Assembly: GCA_030537735.1 (NCBI GenBank)
Contig: JAUNVG010000005.1
Location: 67,555-131,554 of the forward strand
Length of the DNA: 64,000 bases
Origin: Actinomycetaceae bacterium
GTDB taxonomy: Bacteria > Actinomycetota > Actinomycetes > Actinomycetales > Actinomycetaceae
Reading direction: 5' to 3'
Part shown: positions 34,243 to 42,856 of the stretch, one piece after another
Layout: each line of letters begins with the position of its first letter
Numbering within the stretch: the stretch's first letter is position 1
The notes under the pieces: generated by a model
What the model was told of the DNA's origin: nothing
The model's input: the letters and a program-made list of their open reading frames with translations, nothing else
Database searches by the model: none
Position numbers and translations under genes: made by a program

Positions 34243-35499
34243 GTGAGGCTTTTACAGCGCGAACTGTCTAACCTAGGCAACATCATTGCCGGCGCATTCA
34301 GGCTAATAGCAAAGCACTGGGTGGCGCTGGTGGTGCTGTACTGCGCCGGTTTCACCCTGCGTTTCGGGGCGCTCTGGCTCGCCGGCAGGGCCTCACACTA
34401 TTCCGGTGTCTTCACCGCCTTCATACTGCCCTTCGCCCCGCTTTTCACCATTGCCTCCCTGGCGCTGATGCTGCGGGTGCTGGGAACCTCCCTGCCGAAC
34501 GTCCTCACCGACGGCAGTGGGGAAAGCTGGCGCACGCATATCAAAGCCACCGTGGTTGCCCTCATCCCGTTCCTGGCGATCTACGCCTCGAATGGGTTCT
34601 TGAAAGAGGATATGCGCCGCTACAGCTACGATCAGGGCGCCTTGGTGTGGGAACAGTTGAAACAAGGTGACTTCACCGACGAAGTGCTTTTCAGTCGCAT
34701 CCCCATCCCAGAAACCGGCATGATCCTAGCGCTAGTGGTTATTGCCGTGGGATTGCGTAAATACATAGCGTGGAAGAAACTTGCCAGCAAGTTCACGCTG
34801 TGGGCGCTAATATCTGCCTACCTCGAAGCCCTGTGGCTAACGTCGCTGGCATACATCTTCACCTTGCAAGTGACGAAACTACAAAACTGGGTGATGTCAC
34901 GCCAAGTGGTTGACGACATCAACACCTGGTGGGTGAGTGCCAACGACACCTACACGCTAATTAACTCCCTGATACTGACGCCCTTCACCTGGCTGGGATC
35001 GATTATTTCCTCCCTTGGCGCCCTGGTGGTGGTGCCCGTGGCGTGGCTGACCATTGGAGCCACGCTCTATGGAGCGGAACTGAAACAGGGGCAAATACTG
35101 TTTGATGAGGAAGTCGCGACCGCCCGCATCAAGGAACTGCCCTCCCCCGTGCAACGCGCCGTGAACCACGTGATTTCCCCGGCCCTGACCCCGCTGAAGT
35201 CAGCTTTGAAAGCGTTGCGAAAGATCGCGGTGGCGGGCTTGCTACCGATGCTGGTGTTCTGCCTGCTCTTTGGCTTAACCGGCTGGGTGCGAGTCGGCGT
35301 AGACGAAGTGGCACACTACCTGCTGGGAGCCAGATCCGCTGCCTTCGTGTTCGCGGTGGAACCAGTGGTGAGCCTGGTGGAGTCACTGGTGTACTTCATC
35401 CTCACCCTGGCACTGTTAGCAGCAGCGGTAAGTCAGTTAGTTGGGGGCAGCGAACAAGCCGAAGAACCCCGAGCACAGGAAGTGCCGGCACCGGCTTAG
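34243..35499 (+). CDS. Unknown multi-pass membrane protein
   Basis: 418 residues, about eight hydrophobic segments (for example WVALVVLYCAGFTLRFGALW, FTAFILPFAPLFTIASLALML and a late VAGLLPMLVFCLLFGLTGW). No recognised motif. Two longer hydrophilic loops carry charged residues (SGESWRTHIK; ATARIKELPSPVQRAV). GTG start, 54 bases after nanE; it could be read through from the sialic-acid operon or have its own promoter. Its 3' end runs into a degenerate 30-base tandem repeat. Family unknown to me. Confidence 0.75.
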   Translation: MRLLQRELSNLGNIIAGAFRLIAKHWVALVVLYCAGFTLRFGALWLAGRASHYSGVFTAFILPFAPLFTIASLALMLRVLGTSLPNVLTDGSGESWRTHIKATVVALIPFLAIYASNGFLKEDMRRYSYDQGALVWEQLKQGDFTDEVLFSRIPIPETGMILALVVIAVGLRKYIAWKKLASKFTLWALISAYLEALWLTSLAYIFTLQVTKLQNWVMSRQVVDDINTWWVSANDTYTLINSLILTPFTWLGSIISSLGALVVVPVAWLTIGATLYGAELKQGQILFDEEVATARIKELPSPVQRAVNHVISPALTPLKSALKALRKIAVAGLLPMLVFCLLFGLTGWVRVGVDEVAHYLLGARSAAFVFAVEPVVSLVESLVYFILTLALLAAAVSQLVGGSEQAEEPRAQEVPAPA

Positions 35500-35602
35500 G
35501 AGAAATACCGGAGGAGCGGACACGGCCGGGGGAGATGCAGACTGAGCGGACACGGCTTGCGAAAATCCCGGAGGAGCGACCCCGGCTTAGGGGAGGGAGA
35601 AC
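35492..35602 (+). repeat. Degenerate ~30-bp tandem repeat between two convergent genes
   Basis: Three units of 31, 30 and 30 bases plus a partial fourth, each starting CGGCTT or CGGCCG and containing GGAGCGGACA or close variants, span the stop codons of both convergent genes and all of the space between them. No coding explanation. Confidence 0.6.
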
Positions 35603-36222
35603 TCGGCGTAAGCAGGTAGATCCCAAAATAGCTGCACCGACGCTGGTTCCACTCCGCGCGGTAGAGCTACCGCCAAAGTAGATTCCCAGGTGCGAGGACG
35701 TGGCTGCAAGGAATCTTGGACGTCGCCGGTGAAGAAATCCAGCATAGGGCCTTCCGCGCCCGGGGGAACGCAGTCAGCCACCGTGAAAGCACCGGCGTTT
35801 TCGGAAACCACCTGGGCGGCATGTTGGAAATACTTGGTGCCCTCGGCGTCGAAAACGAAAAGATTACAGCCACTGGCGATCACCTGCGGGTCAGCTTCGA
35901 AAGCAAAGTCGAACCCCCATAGCTGCGTGCCTTCGGCGGCTACCATCCCATTCCATTCAGTTAGCGGGCGCGCCCCGACGAAACTAACGGTGATGTCGCG
36001 TTCATATTCCTTACCGGAGTTAGTGAACGCAGAAACGTAGTGGGCCACCTGCTTCTTGCCGTCGGTAGAACCCGGCGACCGGGAAGCGGTTACCTCAACC
36101 GGAGAAGTAGGCTGACTAGGCCAGTAAATCTCCAAGAAACGGTGAGAAGCCGCGAACCCAGCTGCCGCCACCGCCACCGGCAGCAACAACAGCCAAATAC
36201 CGTTACGTTTCCACCAACTCAC
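35587..36222 (-). CDS. Membrane-anchored exported protein of unknown function (third of a trio)
   Basis: 211 residues. A short basic N-terminus and one hydrophobic segment (GIWLLLLPVAVAAAGFAA) lead to an extracellular beta-rich domain of about 170 residues with two Cys (ASGCNLF and VADCVPP) that may pair. No catalytic motif. Its start overlaps the stop of the upstream gene by 4 bases (ATGA). The three consecutive genes share the same build: cytosolic tip, one membrane segment, one beta-type ectodomain with paired Cys. Confidence 0.75.
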   Translation of the reverse strand: MSWWKRNGIWLLLLPVAVAAAGFAASHRFLEIYWPSQPTSPVEVTASRSPGSTDGKKQVAHYVSAFTNSGKEYERDITVSFVGARPLTEWNGMVAAEGTQLWGFDFAFEADPQVIASGCNLFVFDAEGTKYFQHAAQVVSENAGAFTVADCVPPGAEGPMLDFFTGDVQDSLQPRPRTWESTLAVALPRGVEPASVQLFWDLPAYAEFSLP

Positions 36223-36806
36223 TTTTCGCTCCTTGAAAATGTCGGCGGCGAAATAGTGTAGTCACCAGCGGAACTCACCAAAGCAGCGACCCTGTCGGCG
36301 TCAAGAGGTAAAGCAACGTCAGCGTAGTCGTCACCGTTTCCAGAGTTGAAGTTCCACACCCGCAAGCGCGCATCCTCAAGGGCGTCGGCTGGCATCTCGA
36401 CCGCCATGTCACAAGTCACTGCAACACCAGCTTGACTGGCTCCGCAACGCAAAGAACGACCATGAGCCTGGGTGCCACCGAAGATGCGGCCACTGGCGTC
36501 TACCACTTCCACCGGCCCCACCGTGGTTTCTTCCCCATTGGGAAGATAAGTCAAAGAAAACGTTAAGAACACTTCTTCGGTTTGGGCCCGCGAAAAGTTC
36601 CACTCCACCGCGCGCGCCACCCCCACGTTCGAGACCCGCACTGACCCGGTACGAAGCTGCACGTCCTCGTCCACCACCGCGGCGCGCGGGAAGGGACGAT
36701 TTAAGATGTCGTCGCGACCGGGTAGGTAGTCGTTGATTAAAGAAGCCACCGCGAAAGCTGCCACCGCCACCGCGGCCGCCGACAAACGCCAAGCACGCTG
36801 CGCCAC
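36219..36806 (-). CDS. Membrane-anchored exported protein of unknown function (second of a trio)
   Basis: 195 residues. N-terminal basic residues and an Ala/Val-rich hydrophobic segment (LSAAAVAVAAFAVASLI), then a beta-rich ectodomain. Two Cys bracket CGASQAGVAVTC and probably form a disulfide. GTG start overlaps the stop of the preceding gene by one base, and its own stop overlaps the next gene by four, so translation is coupled across all three. Confidence 0.75.
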   Translation of the reverse strand: MAQRAWRLSAAAVAVAAFAVASLINDYLPGRDDILNRPFPRAAVVDEDVQLRTGSVRVSNVGVARAVEWNFSRAQTEEVFLTFSLTYLPNGEETTVGPVEVVDASGRIFGGTQAHGRSLRCGASQAGVAVTCDMAVEMPADALEDARLRVWNFNSGNGDDYADVALPLDADRVAALVSSAGDYTISPPTFSRSEK

Positions 36807-37513
36807 TACCGTTCACCTCCGCAGGCTGGGATGGTCGCGGCGGAGCCGTCCTCCAAACGCCAAAAATGGTGACCATCCAGGGACGACTTCGCCCAGGTCG
36901 CGGAACGGACCCGCAGTTGCAACTTACACAAGTCAGTGCCCGCAGGTACCTGCCAAGACGCGAGGTACTTACCGCTCATACCCGGCTGGAACGCACCGGC
37001 GATGAGCCCATCAATCGTGCGCGTCACGGAAGGGGAAGGCAGGAAAGTGGTTGCCGGACCGGCCTCAGTGGTCAGCAGCAGCATCCGGTCGTCAAGCAAA
37101 TGAGTGCCGAAAGCAGCATCCTCGATGCGTTTATCGGAAGTGTTCGTGGCCTGGAAAGAAACCTCGACGCAGTCGGGGAACTGCTGGTTGAAAGCGACGC
37201 AACCGGGTTGGAAAGAGATGTCTTCGATTGTTAACTCGAACGGACCTGCCTGGAAGGGTTTGCCCAACTGTTGAAGTTTCACCTCGGTTTCCACTTCCGC
37301 TAGCGCCCGATCCCAACCGGTACTGAAACCAACGAAAACAATCACCACCAGCATCGCCGCGATAACCAGGTTCTTCACGGAAAGGAAATCTTTACTCACC
37401 GCCCAGATCTTCAACAGGTGGGGGCGTTGCCAAAAGTGGGAGCGCCCCGAACCGTCCTCGCCCCCATTAGCTGGGGCAGGCGTATTGTCTGACGGTGAAC
37501 GGTTTGCACCCAT
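36806..37513 (-). CDS. Membrane-anchored exported protein of unknown function (first of a trio)
   Basis: 235 residues. A 50-residue hydrophilic cytosolic tail precedes one membrane segment (LVIAAMLVVIVFVGFSTGW) and an ectodomain that resembles DUF4352-like immunoglobulin-type folds: a signal such as FELTIEDISF, then VEVSFQATNTSDKRIEDAAFGTHL. Four Cys lie in the ectodomain. I placed the start at the ATG before GANRSPSD; the longer frame overlaps mobA in antisense. Divergent from mobA. Function unknown. Confidence 0.78.
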   Translation of the reverse strand: MGANRSPSDNTPAPANGGEDGSGRSHFWQRPHLLKIWAVSKDFLSVKNLVIAAMLVVIVFVGFSTGWDRALAEVETEVKLQQLGKPFQAGPFELTIEDISFQPGCVAFNQQFPDCVEVSFQATNTSDKRIEDAAFGTHLLDDRMLLLTTEAGPATTFLPSPSVTRTIDGLIAGAFQPGMSGKYLASWQVPAGTDLCKLQLRVRSATWAKSSLDGHHFWRLEDGSAATIPACGGER

Positions 37514-37568
37514 GAGATGATTGTATGTTGATAGCAGGTCGGAAGGGAATGGGAAAAAGGGGGGTGCG

Positions 37569-38234
37569 GTGGAAAAAATAAACGCCCTGATTCTGGCTGG
37601 AGGCGGCGGACAGCGGCTGGGGGGAGTGACGAAAGCGGATTTAACTATCGCCGGGAAAAGCTTCCTTGACCAGATACTGCTTGACCTACTTGCCCTGGGA
37701 GTGGAGGACGAACGCATAGTCGTCAGCGGGCCGGCGCACCTGGCGCAAACGTCCCACCTGCGCTCGCGGGTGATGTTCGCCTTAGAAGCCCCTCCCGCAG
37801 GCGGGCCTGCGGCAGGTATTGTTGCGGCGTTACGAGCACTACCGCGCCCGCAGGAAGCGAAGTTCACGTTCATAACCGCATGCGACGCCCCTTACTCCGC
37901 GCGCGCCCTGCCACTACTGCGTCAGCACTGGGACGAGGAGGTGGACGCCACGTGTGCGCGCACGGAGGAATACACGAACTACCTGTTGGGGTGGTATAAC
38001 ACCGAATCCCTGCTGGCGGCAATCGCCCAGCGAAGCGAACACCACCACATGAGCGTGCGTAGATTGGTAGCTGAGCTGCGGGTGCGCCCGGTGCAGGTTG
38101 ACTCCACCCACGGGTATGACGTGGATACCTGGCACCAATACCGGCAGTTGAAAACAACTGCGCCAGCGTCGCCCCCGGCGGAGCCACTTCCACATGAACC
38201 GCCAGCACCGGACGCGCCCCCGGTACAGGGCTAA
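37569..38234 (+). CDS. mobA: Molybdenum cofactor guanylyltransferase
   Basis: 221 residues. Joins GMP to molybdopterin to make the bis-MGD cofactor that NarG needs. N-terminal nucleotide-binding ALILAGGGGQRLGGVTKADL (the LAGGXSXRXG...K pattern), ACDAPY in place of the usual CDXP, and RLVAELRV/GYDVDTWHQY near the end. GTG start with AAGGGGGG six bases before. A Pro/Ala-rich tail of about 25 residues extends beyond the fold. It is the only cofactor gene in the window and is 7 kb from narGHJI. Confidence 0.85.
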   Translation: MEKINALILAGGGGQRLGGVTKADLTIAGKSFLDQILLDLLALGVEDERIVVSGPAHLAQTSHLRSRVMFALEAPPAGGPAAGIVAALRALPRPQEAKFTFITACDAPYSARALPLLRQHWDEEVDATCARTEEYTNYLLGWYNTESLLAAIAQRSEHHHMSVRRLVAELRVRPVQVDSTHGYDVDTWHQYRQLKTTAPASPPAEPLPHEPPAPDAPPVQG

Positions 38235-38243
38235 AGGCGGGGA

Positions 38244-39230
38244 TTAGCTGAGGAAATCGAACCTGAAACCGGCGTCCAACAGCTGCGGTAAAGCCAACTC
38301 CAAACCCGGCGCAGTTTCACCGTCAGGCTGGTTGAAATGGGCAATCAAAATCGCCCCGGCGTCAGCTTGCAAAGTCGCCTCAGCCACGTCTGCAGCCGGG
38401 AAAGTCGCACCGCCATCAGCATTCACACTGAAACCCACCGGAGTCTCCCCCAACTCCAAGCAGATCTGCACCCCCACGTCGTCGTAATGGGCGGTGCCAG
38501 AACGGAACCAGCGCGGCTCCTTACCGGTTAACTCAAACAGCGTGCGATGGTTATGCGCTACCTCCAAGATGGCTTCTTTCACGCTCGCGGTACCCGCGAT
38601 CCCGTAGGCATCGCGCCCGACCACACTCAGCGGGCAGTGTTTTGTGCCGTGGTTGCCAAGTTCGAATAAGGGGTCGGACGTCAGCTGGATGGCGAGTTGC
38701 TCATTAGCGTGAATCCACCGCTGATTTAGGAATAAAGTGGCGCGAATGCTGCGCTCACGCAAGAAATCCAACAACCGCATGTCAACCGCGTTACCGCCGT
38801 CGCCACCGCAAGCATCCAAAGTTAAAGCCACAGCGGAAGAATCAGTGCGCTGCATAATGCCGGCAATGTCCAACCCCCAGGCCGAGGGCGTGCGGCCGGC
38901 AAACTTTTCCTCCAGAGCCTGCAGGGCGGCGGGGTTGAAAGCCACGGAGGTGGGGGTAGTGGGGGAGGGCGTGGCCGTCGTTTGAACAGTGGGGGTGGCA
39001 GTAGCGGTGGCGGTAGCTGCGGGAGTGGTGGGAGCGGAGGAAACAGAACTGGAAGTGCACGCCCCTAAAAGAGCAGCAGTAGTGGAAGCACCAGCCGCCA
39101 GGGAACCTACTTGCAATACTTGCCGGCGAGTCAGATGAGCGTCGGCAGGTGGGATTACTTCATCGGCACGGGGACGGAGCAAACCACCAGCGTCGCCATC
39201 ACGCGAACCGCGCCCACACGTCCTCGTCAT
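38244..39230 (-). CDS. NodB-type polysaccharide deacetylase, Tat/lipoprotein-like export signal
   Basis: 328 residues. A twin-arginine-like LTRRQVLQV followed by a hydrophobic stretch ending LLGAC suggests an exported lipoprotein. A Ser/Thr/Pro/Ala linker of about 50 residues leads to a carbohydrate esterase 4-like domain. Motif 1 is LTLDACGGDGG instead of TFDDGP, a variant that keeps the metal-binding region but changes the second Asp; motif 2 is GNHGTKH. This DACGG subgroup occurs in actinobacteria; its substrate is not established, probably cell-wall or surface glycan. ATG with GGAGG 6 bases before. Last gene of the MacAB-like cluster, 11 bases after the permease stop. Confidence 0.8.
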   Translation of the reverse strand: MTRTCGRGSRDGDAGGLLRPRADEVIPPADAHLTRRQVLQVGSLAAGASTTAALLGACTSSSVSSAPTTPAATATATATPTVQTTATPSPTTPTSVAFNPAALQALEEKFAGRTPSAWGLDIAGIMQRTDSSAVALTLDACGGDGGNAVDMRLLDFLRERSIRATLFLNQRWIHANEQLAIQLTSDPLFELGNHGTKHCPLSVVGRDAYGIAGTASVKEAILEVAHNHRTLFELTGKEPRWFRSGTAHYDDVGVQICLELGETPVGFSVNADGGATFPAADVAEATLQADAGAILIAHFNQPDGETAPGLELALPQLLDAGFRFDFLS

Positions 39231-39241
39231 TACAGCCTCCA

Positions 39242-40621
39242 CTAATAGCGAATCGCGTCAATCGGTTTTATTCGCACCGCGTAGTACGCGGGAATAATCC
39301 CACACAGCGCCCCCACCGCGGCGGCGATTAACACTCCCAGGAAAGCGGCCGACAGGGGGTAGGCAATGGTGGAAGTACTAACCGGCAGATCCATCCAACC
39401 AGAGGGCATGAAGCGGATAGTGAGGATGGAAAGCATCACTCCAACCATCCCGGCAACCGTGGTGGCAACTACCGACTCTAGGAACACGGAGATGAAAACG
39501 CGGCGGGCAGAAGCACCCATAGCGCGGCGAATGCCGATCTCGCGCACCCGCTGCTGGATGGTGACGATGGAAACCGTGAGCAACCCCAGGGCGCCAAGTA
39601 AAATCACGATCCCGCCAATGGTGGAGATCACCGCGGTGACAATAGTGTTCTGCTGCTGCTGGCCCTCATCTACCCGCTCGTTGAAGTTCGCTGTCGCCTC
39701 GTAACCGGGGCCAAGCAGACCCCGCAAGGTGTCAGCCACCACCTGCCCGGCATGTTTTTCCTCCCCTCGCGGAGCGATGAAAGCATACGTGGTTTCACCA
39801 CCGCCGACGACACTGGCAGGGAAGGAAGCGAGCACCGAATCGTAGGGCAAGTAAATTTCCGCACTATCCCAGGTAGTGGCGTTACGAACCACACCCACCA
39901 CGGTTAGTACCACGTTTTGATGTTGACGTAACCGCATGCGCGGGAACTCCTCCGGGTTGGGTTTACCCAGAGCCTGCCACATGGCTTCATTAACCACCAC
40001 CGGGTTCATCTGTAACTGCCCATCAGCCGCAGTTAGCAAACGCCCGTGCAGCAGTTGCTTGTAGTAAATGGTGAAATAGCCAGGGTCGACGGCTTGGAAG
40101 CTAGGGGGACTGTCGGTGCACTCGGTGAACTCGTCCATGCTGACGTAGCAAGGATCGTATTCGGGGGCTTGTACCTCGGCGTTGAAGTAACGAGTCCGAG
40201 TCCAGTAGTTACTTCCGGTTTTTTCCACCACCTGCATTACCGCGGCGGAAAAAGGATCGTTTAACGACCCGTCCTCGTTCACCTGCAGGTCGCGGTAGTC
40301 GACTTCGCCGACATTTCCCTGATCTGAGTTTAGGGGTGCGCTGGGATCGGTAAAGGTATTGGAATCTTCCAAACCGGTTTCGTCGGCGCCGGAATCCACC
40401 ATGCGGTTTACCACCACGGAAACGGTGCCGGGGCGCCCGCTGTAGAGGGAGGAGAAGAACTCGAAGGAGGAGGAAATAATTGTCCCCAAAGCTAGCACCG
40501 TCGCCATCGCCCACACTGCGGCGCCCACGCCGATGAGGGATAAAATGATGCGGTTCTTGTTGATCCGCAGCTCTTCCCAGGCTTCCACCAGGGCGCTGAG
40601 TACGTTATCCAATGTCCGCAC
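39242..40621 (-). CDS. MacB-like FtsX-domain ABC permease
   Basis: About 459 residues. One membrane segment near residue 35 (IILSLIGVGAAVWAMATVLALG), a large extracellular region of about 230 residues (MacB core domain), then three membrane segments in the FtsX domain with REIGIRRAMGASARRVF. This is the MacB/FtsX topology of a non-canonical exporter with a separate ATPase. The start is set at a GTG overlapping the ATPase gene by 17 bases; the Pro-rich 20 residues further upstream are antisense to nothing but unlikely. Works with the adjacent ATPase and membrane fusion protein. Substrate unknown (peptide, lipid or drug). Confidence 0.85.
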   Translation of the reverse strand: MRTLDNVLSALVEAWEELRINKNRIILSLIGVGAAVWAMATVLALGTIISSSFEFFSSLYSGRPGTVSVVVNRMVDSGADETGLEDSNTFTDPSAPLNSDQGNVGEVDYRDLQVNEDGSLNDPFSAAVMQVVEKTGSNYWTRTRYFNAEVQAPEYDPCYVSMDEFTECTDSPPSFQAVDPGYFTIYYKQLLHGRLLTAADGQLQMNPVVVNEAMWQALGKPNPEEFPRMRLRQHQNVVLTVVGVVRNATTWDSAEIYLPYDSVLASFPASVVGGGETTYAFIAPRGEEKHAGQVVADTLRGLLGPGYEATANFNERVDEGQQQQNTIVTAVISTIGGIVILLGALGLLTVSIVTIQQRVREIGIRRAMGASARRVFISVFLESVVATTVAGMVGVMLSILTIRFMPSGWMDLPVSTSTIAYPLSAAFLGVLIAAAVGALCGIIPAYYAVRIKPIDAIRY

Positions 40622-41411
40622 CCCCTTCGATAGTGGGGGAGGGGGCAGACGCGGCGGCTGGCGCTTCGTCTTCGTCCGAGGCAAGGGCAGCGGCGGGAAA
40701 ACCGTGGTTAGCGGTGAGGGCCACTAACGACTGTTTAGAACGCGGGTGCAACACCCCTTCGGCAATCTCATAAACCGTTTGGGAACGCGCCGCCACCGCC
40801 ATGTCGTGGGTGATTACTATTAGTGCGGCCTGGTTTTCTCGCGCTACTTCCTCCAGTAGTTCCATCACCAGTTTCCCGGTGTTGGGGTCTAAAGCCCCGG
40901 TGGGCTCGTCAGCTAAAATCACCTTCGGGCGACGCACCAGGGCGCGAGCGATTGCGACGCGCTGTTGTTCGCCGCCGGAGAGTTGATTCGGCATGGCGTC
41001 CAGGCGGTCGCCTAAACCGACGCGCTCCAACATGGCGGCCGCCAACTGATTGCGTTTCAGGAACTGGGTTCCGCTGGAATACATCAGGGGGACGGTGACG
41101 TTATTTAGGGCGGTGCGCGAGCCGAACAGGTTGAACTGCTGGAAGACGAACCCGAAAGACTGACCGCGCAGGTGGGCGCGCGCCGATTCGGATAACTCCG
41201 CTACCGGCTGGTCGTTAAACAGGTAGGTGCCGTGGTCGGGCAGGTCCAGCATCCCGATAATGTTCAACAAAGTTGACTTCCCGGTACCTGACTGACCGAC
41301 GATGGCCACATGCTCCCCGGCGTTCACGGTCAGATCCACTCCCCGTAAAATCGGCAAGGGAGCCCCGTTGGGTAGGATCACCGTGCGGTGGACGTCCGTT
41401 ATCTGCAGCAC
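40605..41411 (-). CDS. MacB/LolD-like ABC transporter ATP-binding protein
   Basis: 268 residues: Walker [11 protein letters not shown]-loop FVFQQFNL, signature [15 protein letters not shown], Walker [13 protein letters not shown], switch ITHD. This set, with GEQQRV and EPTGALD, is typical of the MacB/LolD group. A 50-residue Ala/Glu-rich tail follows the domain. GTG start two bases after the fusion-protein stop, indicating coupling. Confidence 0.9.
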   Translation of the reverse strand: MLQITDVHRTVILPNGAPLPILRGVDLTVNAGEHVAIVGQSGTGKSTLLNIIGMLDLPDHGTYLFNDQPVAELSESARAHLRGQSFGFVFQQFNLFGSRTALNNVTVPLMYSSGTQFLKRNQLAAAMLERVGLGDRLDAMPNQLSGGEQQRVAIARALVRRPKVILADEPTGALDPNTGKLVMELLEEVARENQAALIVITHDMAVAARSQTVYEIAEGVLHPRSKQSLVALTANHGFPAAALASDEDEAPAAASAPSPTIEGGADIG

Positions 41412-41413
41412 CG

Positions 41414-42412
41414 TTACTTCTCCGTGCCGCCGTCGCTGTTTTCGTCAGTGTCGTCCTCGTTCGAGCCGCGCGGCACGAACTCGAGGATCTCCTGATCTAA
41501 ACTCAGGCCTTCTTTCACCTCGATCATCTTGCCGTCGGAAATACCCAGTTTCACCAGTACTTTTTCCGGTTTCGTCTTGGGGTCCGCGGTCGGCAGGTAG
41601 ACATATCCTTCGCGGAAACGTCCTTCCACTGCGCTAACTGGAATGACGAGGACGTCGCTGGCGCTGCCACCGGAAATCCTTAGTTTTCCTTTGGTGCCGT
41701 CGTACACGGTTTGGTCGGTGGGGATTTGGCAGCGAATCTGCGGTCCGGTGTTGCTGTGCTGTCCAGCTTCGGAACTGGCACTACCGCTGGTGGCGGTGAC
41801 GGTCTTGAGCCCGGTGCATTCAAAAGGTGCTGGCCCGTCGGTTATGGCGATGGTGGCAGTGTCGGGAAGCCCGGTAAGGGAATAGAGTTTATCGGGAGTA
41901 ACGGGCACTTCCAGGTGGAAAGTGTTGGGAACAATGGAGCCAATCTCTTCCCCGATTTGCACGCTTTGACCCATCAGCGCGTTCAAACGTAAGGTTCCAG
42001 CGGAGGTGGCGTACACGTCGTGGTAGGTGACTTCCGGTGCGGGTGGGGCTTGACCTTCTGCTAAAGGCTGAGACAGGTCAGGCTCGGTAGTTTTACGTAC
42101 CTGCAAGATGGGGGCGTCAACTCCGACCGTGTCCCCATCTTCAGCGTACAGCCACACGATTTCACCACTTTCAGTGGCCTTGGCGGGTTTGATTTCATCA
42201 CGCACAACGGTGCCGGTAAGGGAGATGTTATTTTCAATGTCCCCCTTTTGCACGGTGGTGGTGGGCAACGTGAAAGTCCCCTGCACCCCCAGGGTTTCTT
42301 CGGCTTTTTGGGTGGGGAAGAAAGCGATTTTCACCAGTGCAACAGCTATCACTACCCAAACGATGAGTCGCAGTATCTGCATCACGAAGGTACGGCTGGG
42401 AAGGCTTGGCAT
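41414..42412 (-). CDS. MacA/HlyD-like membrane fusion protein
   Basis: 332 residues: one N-terminal membrane segment (LRLIVWVVIAVALVKIAFF), then a barrel-sandwich hybrid formed by ISLTGTVVRDEIKPAKATESGEIVW and YATSAGTLRLNALMGQSVQIGEEIG, and a C-terminal beta domain ending in an acidic tail. Gram-positive MacA-like adaptors pair with a MacB-like ABC unit. ATG with AAGGAA upstream. First gene of the cluster; a 440-base non-coding region separates it from the divergent narK. Confidence 0.85.
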   Translation of the reverse strand: MPSLPSRTFVMQILRLIVWVVIAVALVKIAFFPTQKAEETLGVQGTFTLPTTTVQKGDIENNISLTGTVVRDEIKPAKATESGEIVWLYAEDGDTVGVDAPILQVRKTTEPDLSQPLAEGQAPPAPEVTYHDVYATSAGTLRLNALMGQSVQIGEEIGSIVPNTFHLEVPVTPDKLYSLTGLPDTATIAITDGPAPFECTGLKTVTATSGSASSEAGQHSNTGPQIRCQIPTDQTVYDGTKGKLRISGGSASDVLVIPVSAVEGRFREGYVYLPTADPKTKPEKVLVKLGISDGKMIEVKEGLSLDQEILEFVPRGSNEDDTDENSDGGTEK

Positions 42413-42616
42413 ACGGTTTCCTTACTCAAATTCAGAGTGTGGTTCTAGGCCTCGTTTTATCTGAGGATCGATGTGAGGAGTCGGCCTGGCCTTGAGTATC
42501 TGCAGCGAAATCTAACAGTCACCTAAGTTTAACCCCCAGGCGCCAGATGATAAAGGTTTATAATAGCTGTGGTTTGAGAAGTGTCAGCCAAACTGATCTG
42601 CGCAGCGGGGTCACCT

Positions 42617-42668
42617 AGGTTTTTAGCTGGGTCAGGAACTCAAAAACCTTGGTTTGGGTAGGCAAACC
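42617..42668. promoter_or_regulatory. Two adjacent inverted repeats in the narK control region
   Basis: AGGTTTTT (42617) pairs with AAAAACCT (42642), and right after it GGTTTG (42651) pairs with CAAACC (42663) across six bases. Both lie in the otherwise gene-free 42413-42856, where promoters for the MacA-like gene (minus) and narK (plus) must be. The second resembles a metalloregulator or nitrate-regulator operator. I see no other clear element there. Confidence 0.45.
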
Positions 42669-42856
42669 TTAGTTATTGCGTATGCAAGGCCTAAAGTCCC
42701 AGTAAGCTTGTTCCTCTTCGTGTTTACCTGCACTTTACGCAAGGCTGGCCGGGGAATCGGGAATAAATAAGGGAAAAGCCGTTAATATTTCCTTAAGGTG
42801 GTCTAGCGCAGCAGATACCCAGGTGACTGTGACTTGCGAAACGGACTGCCAAACTT

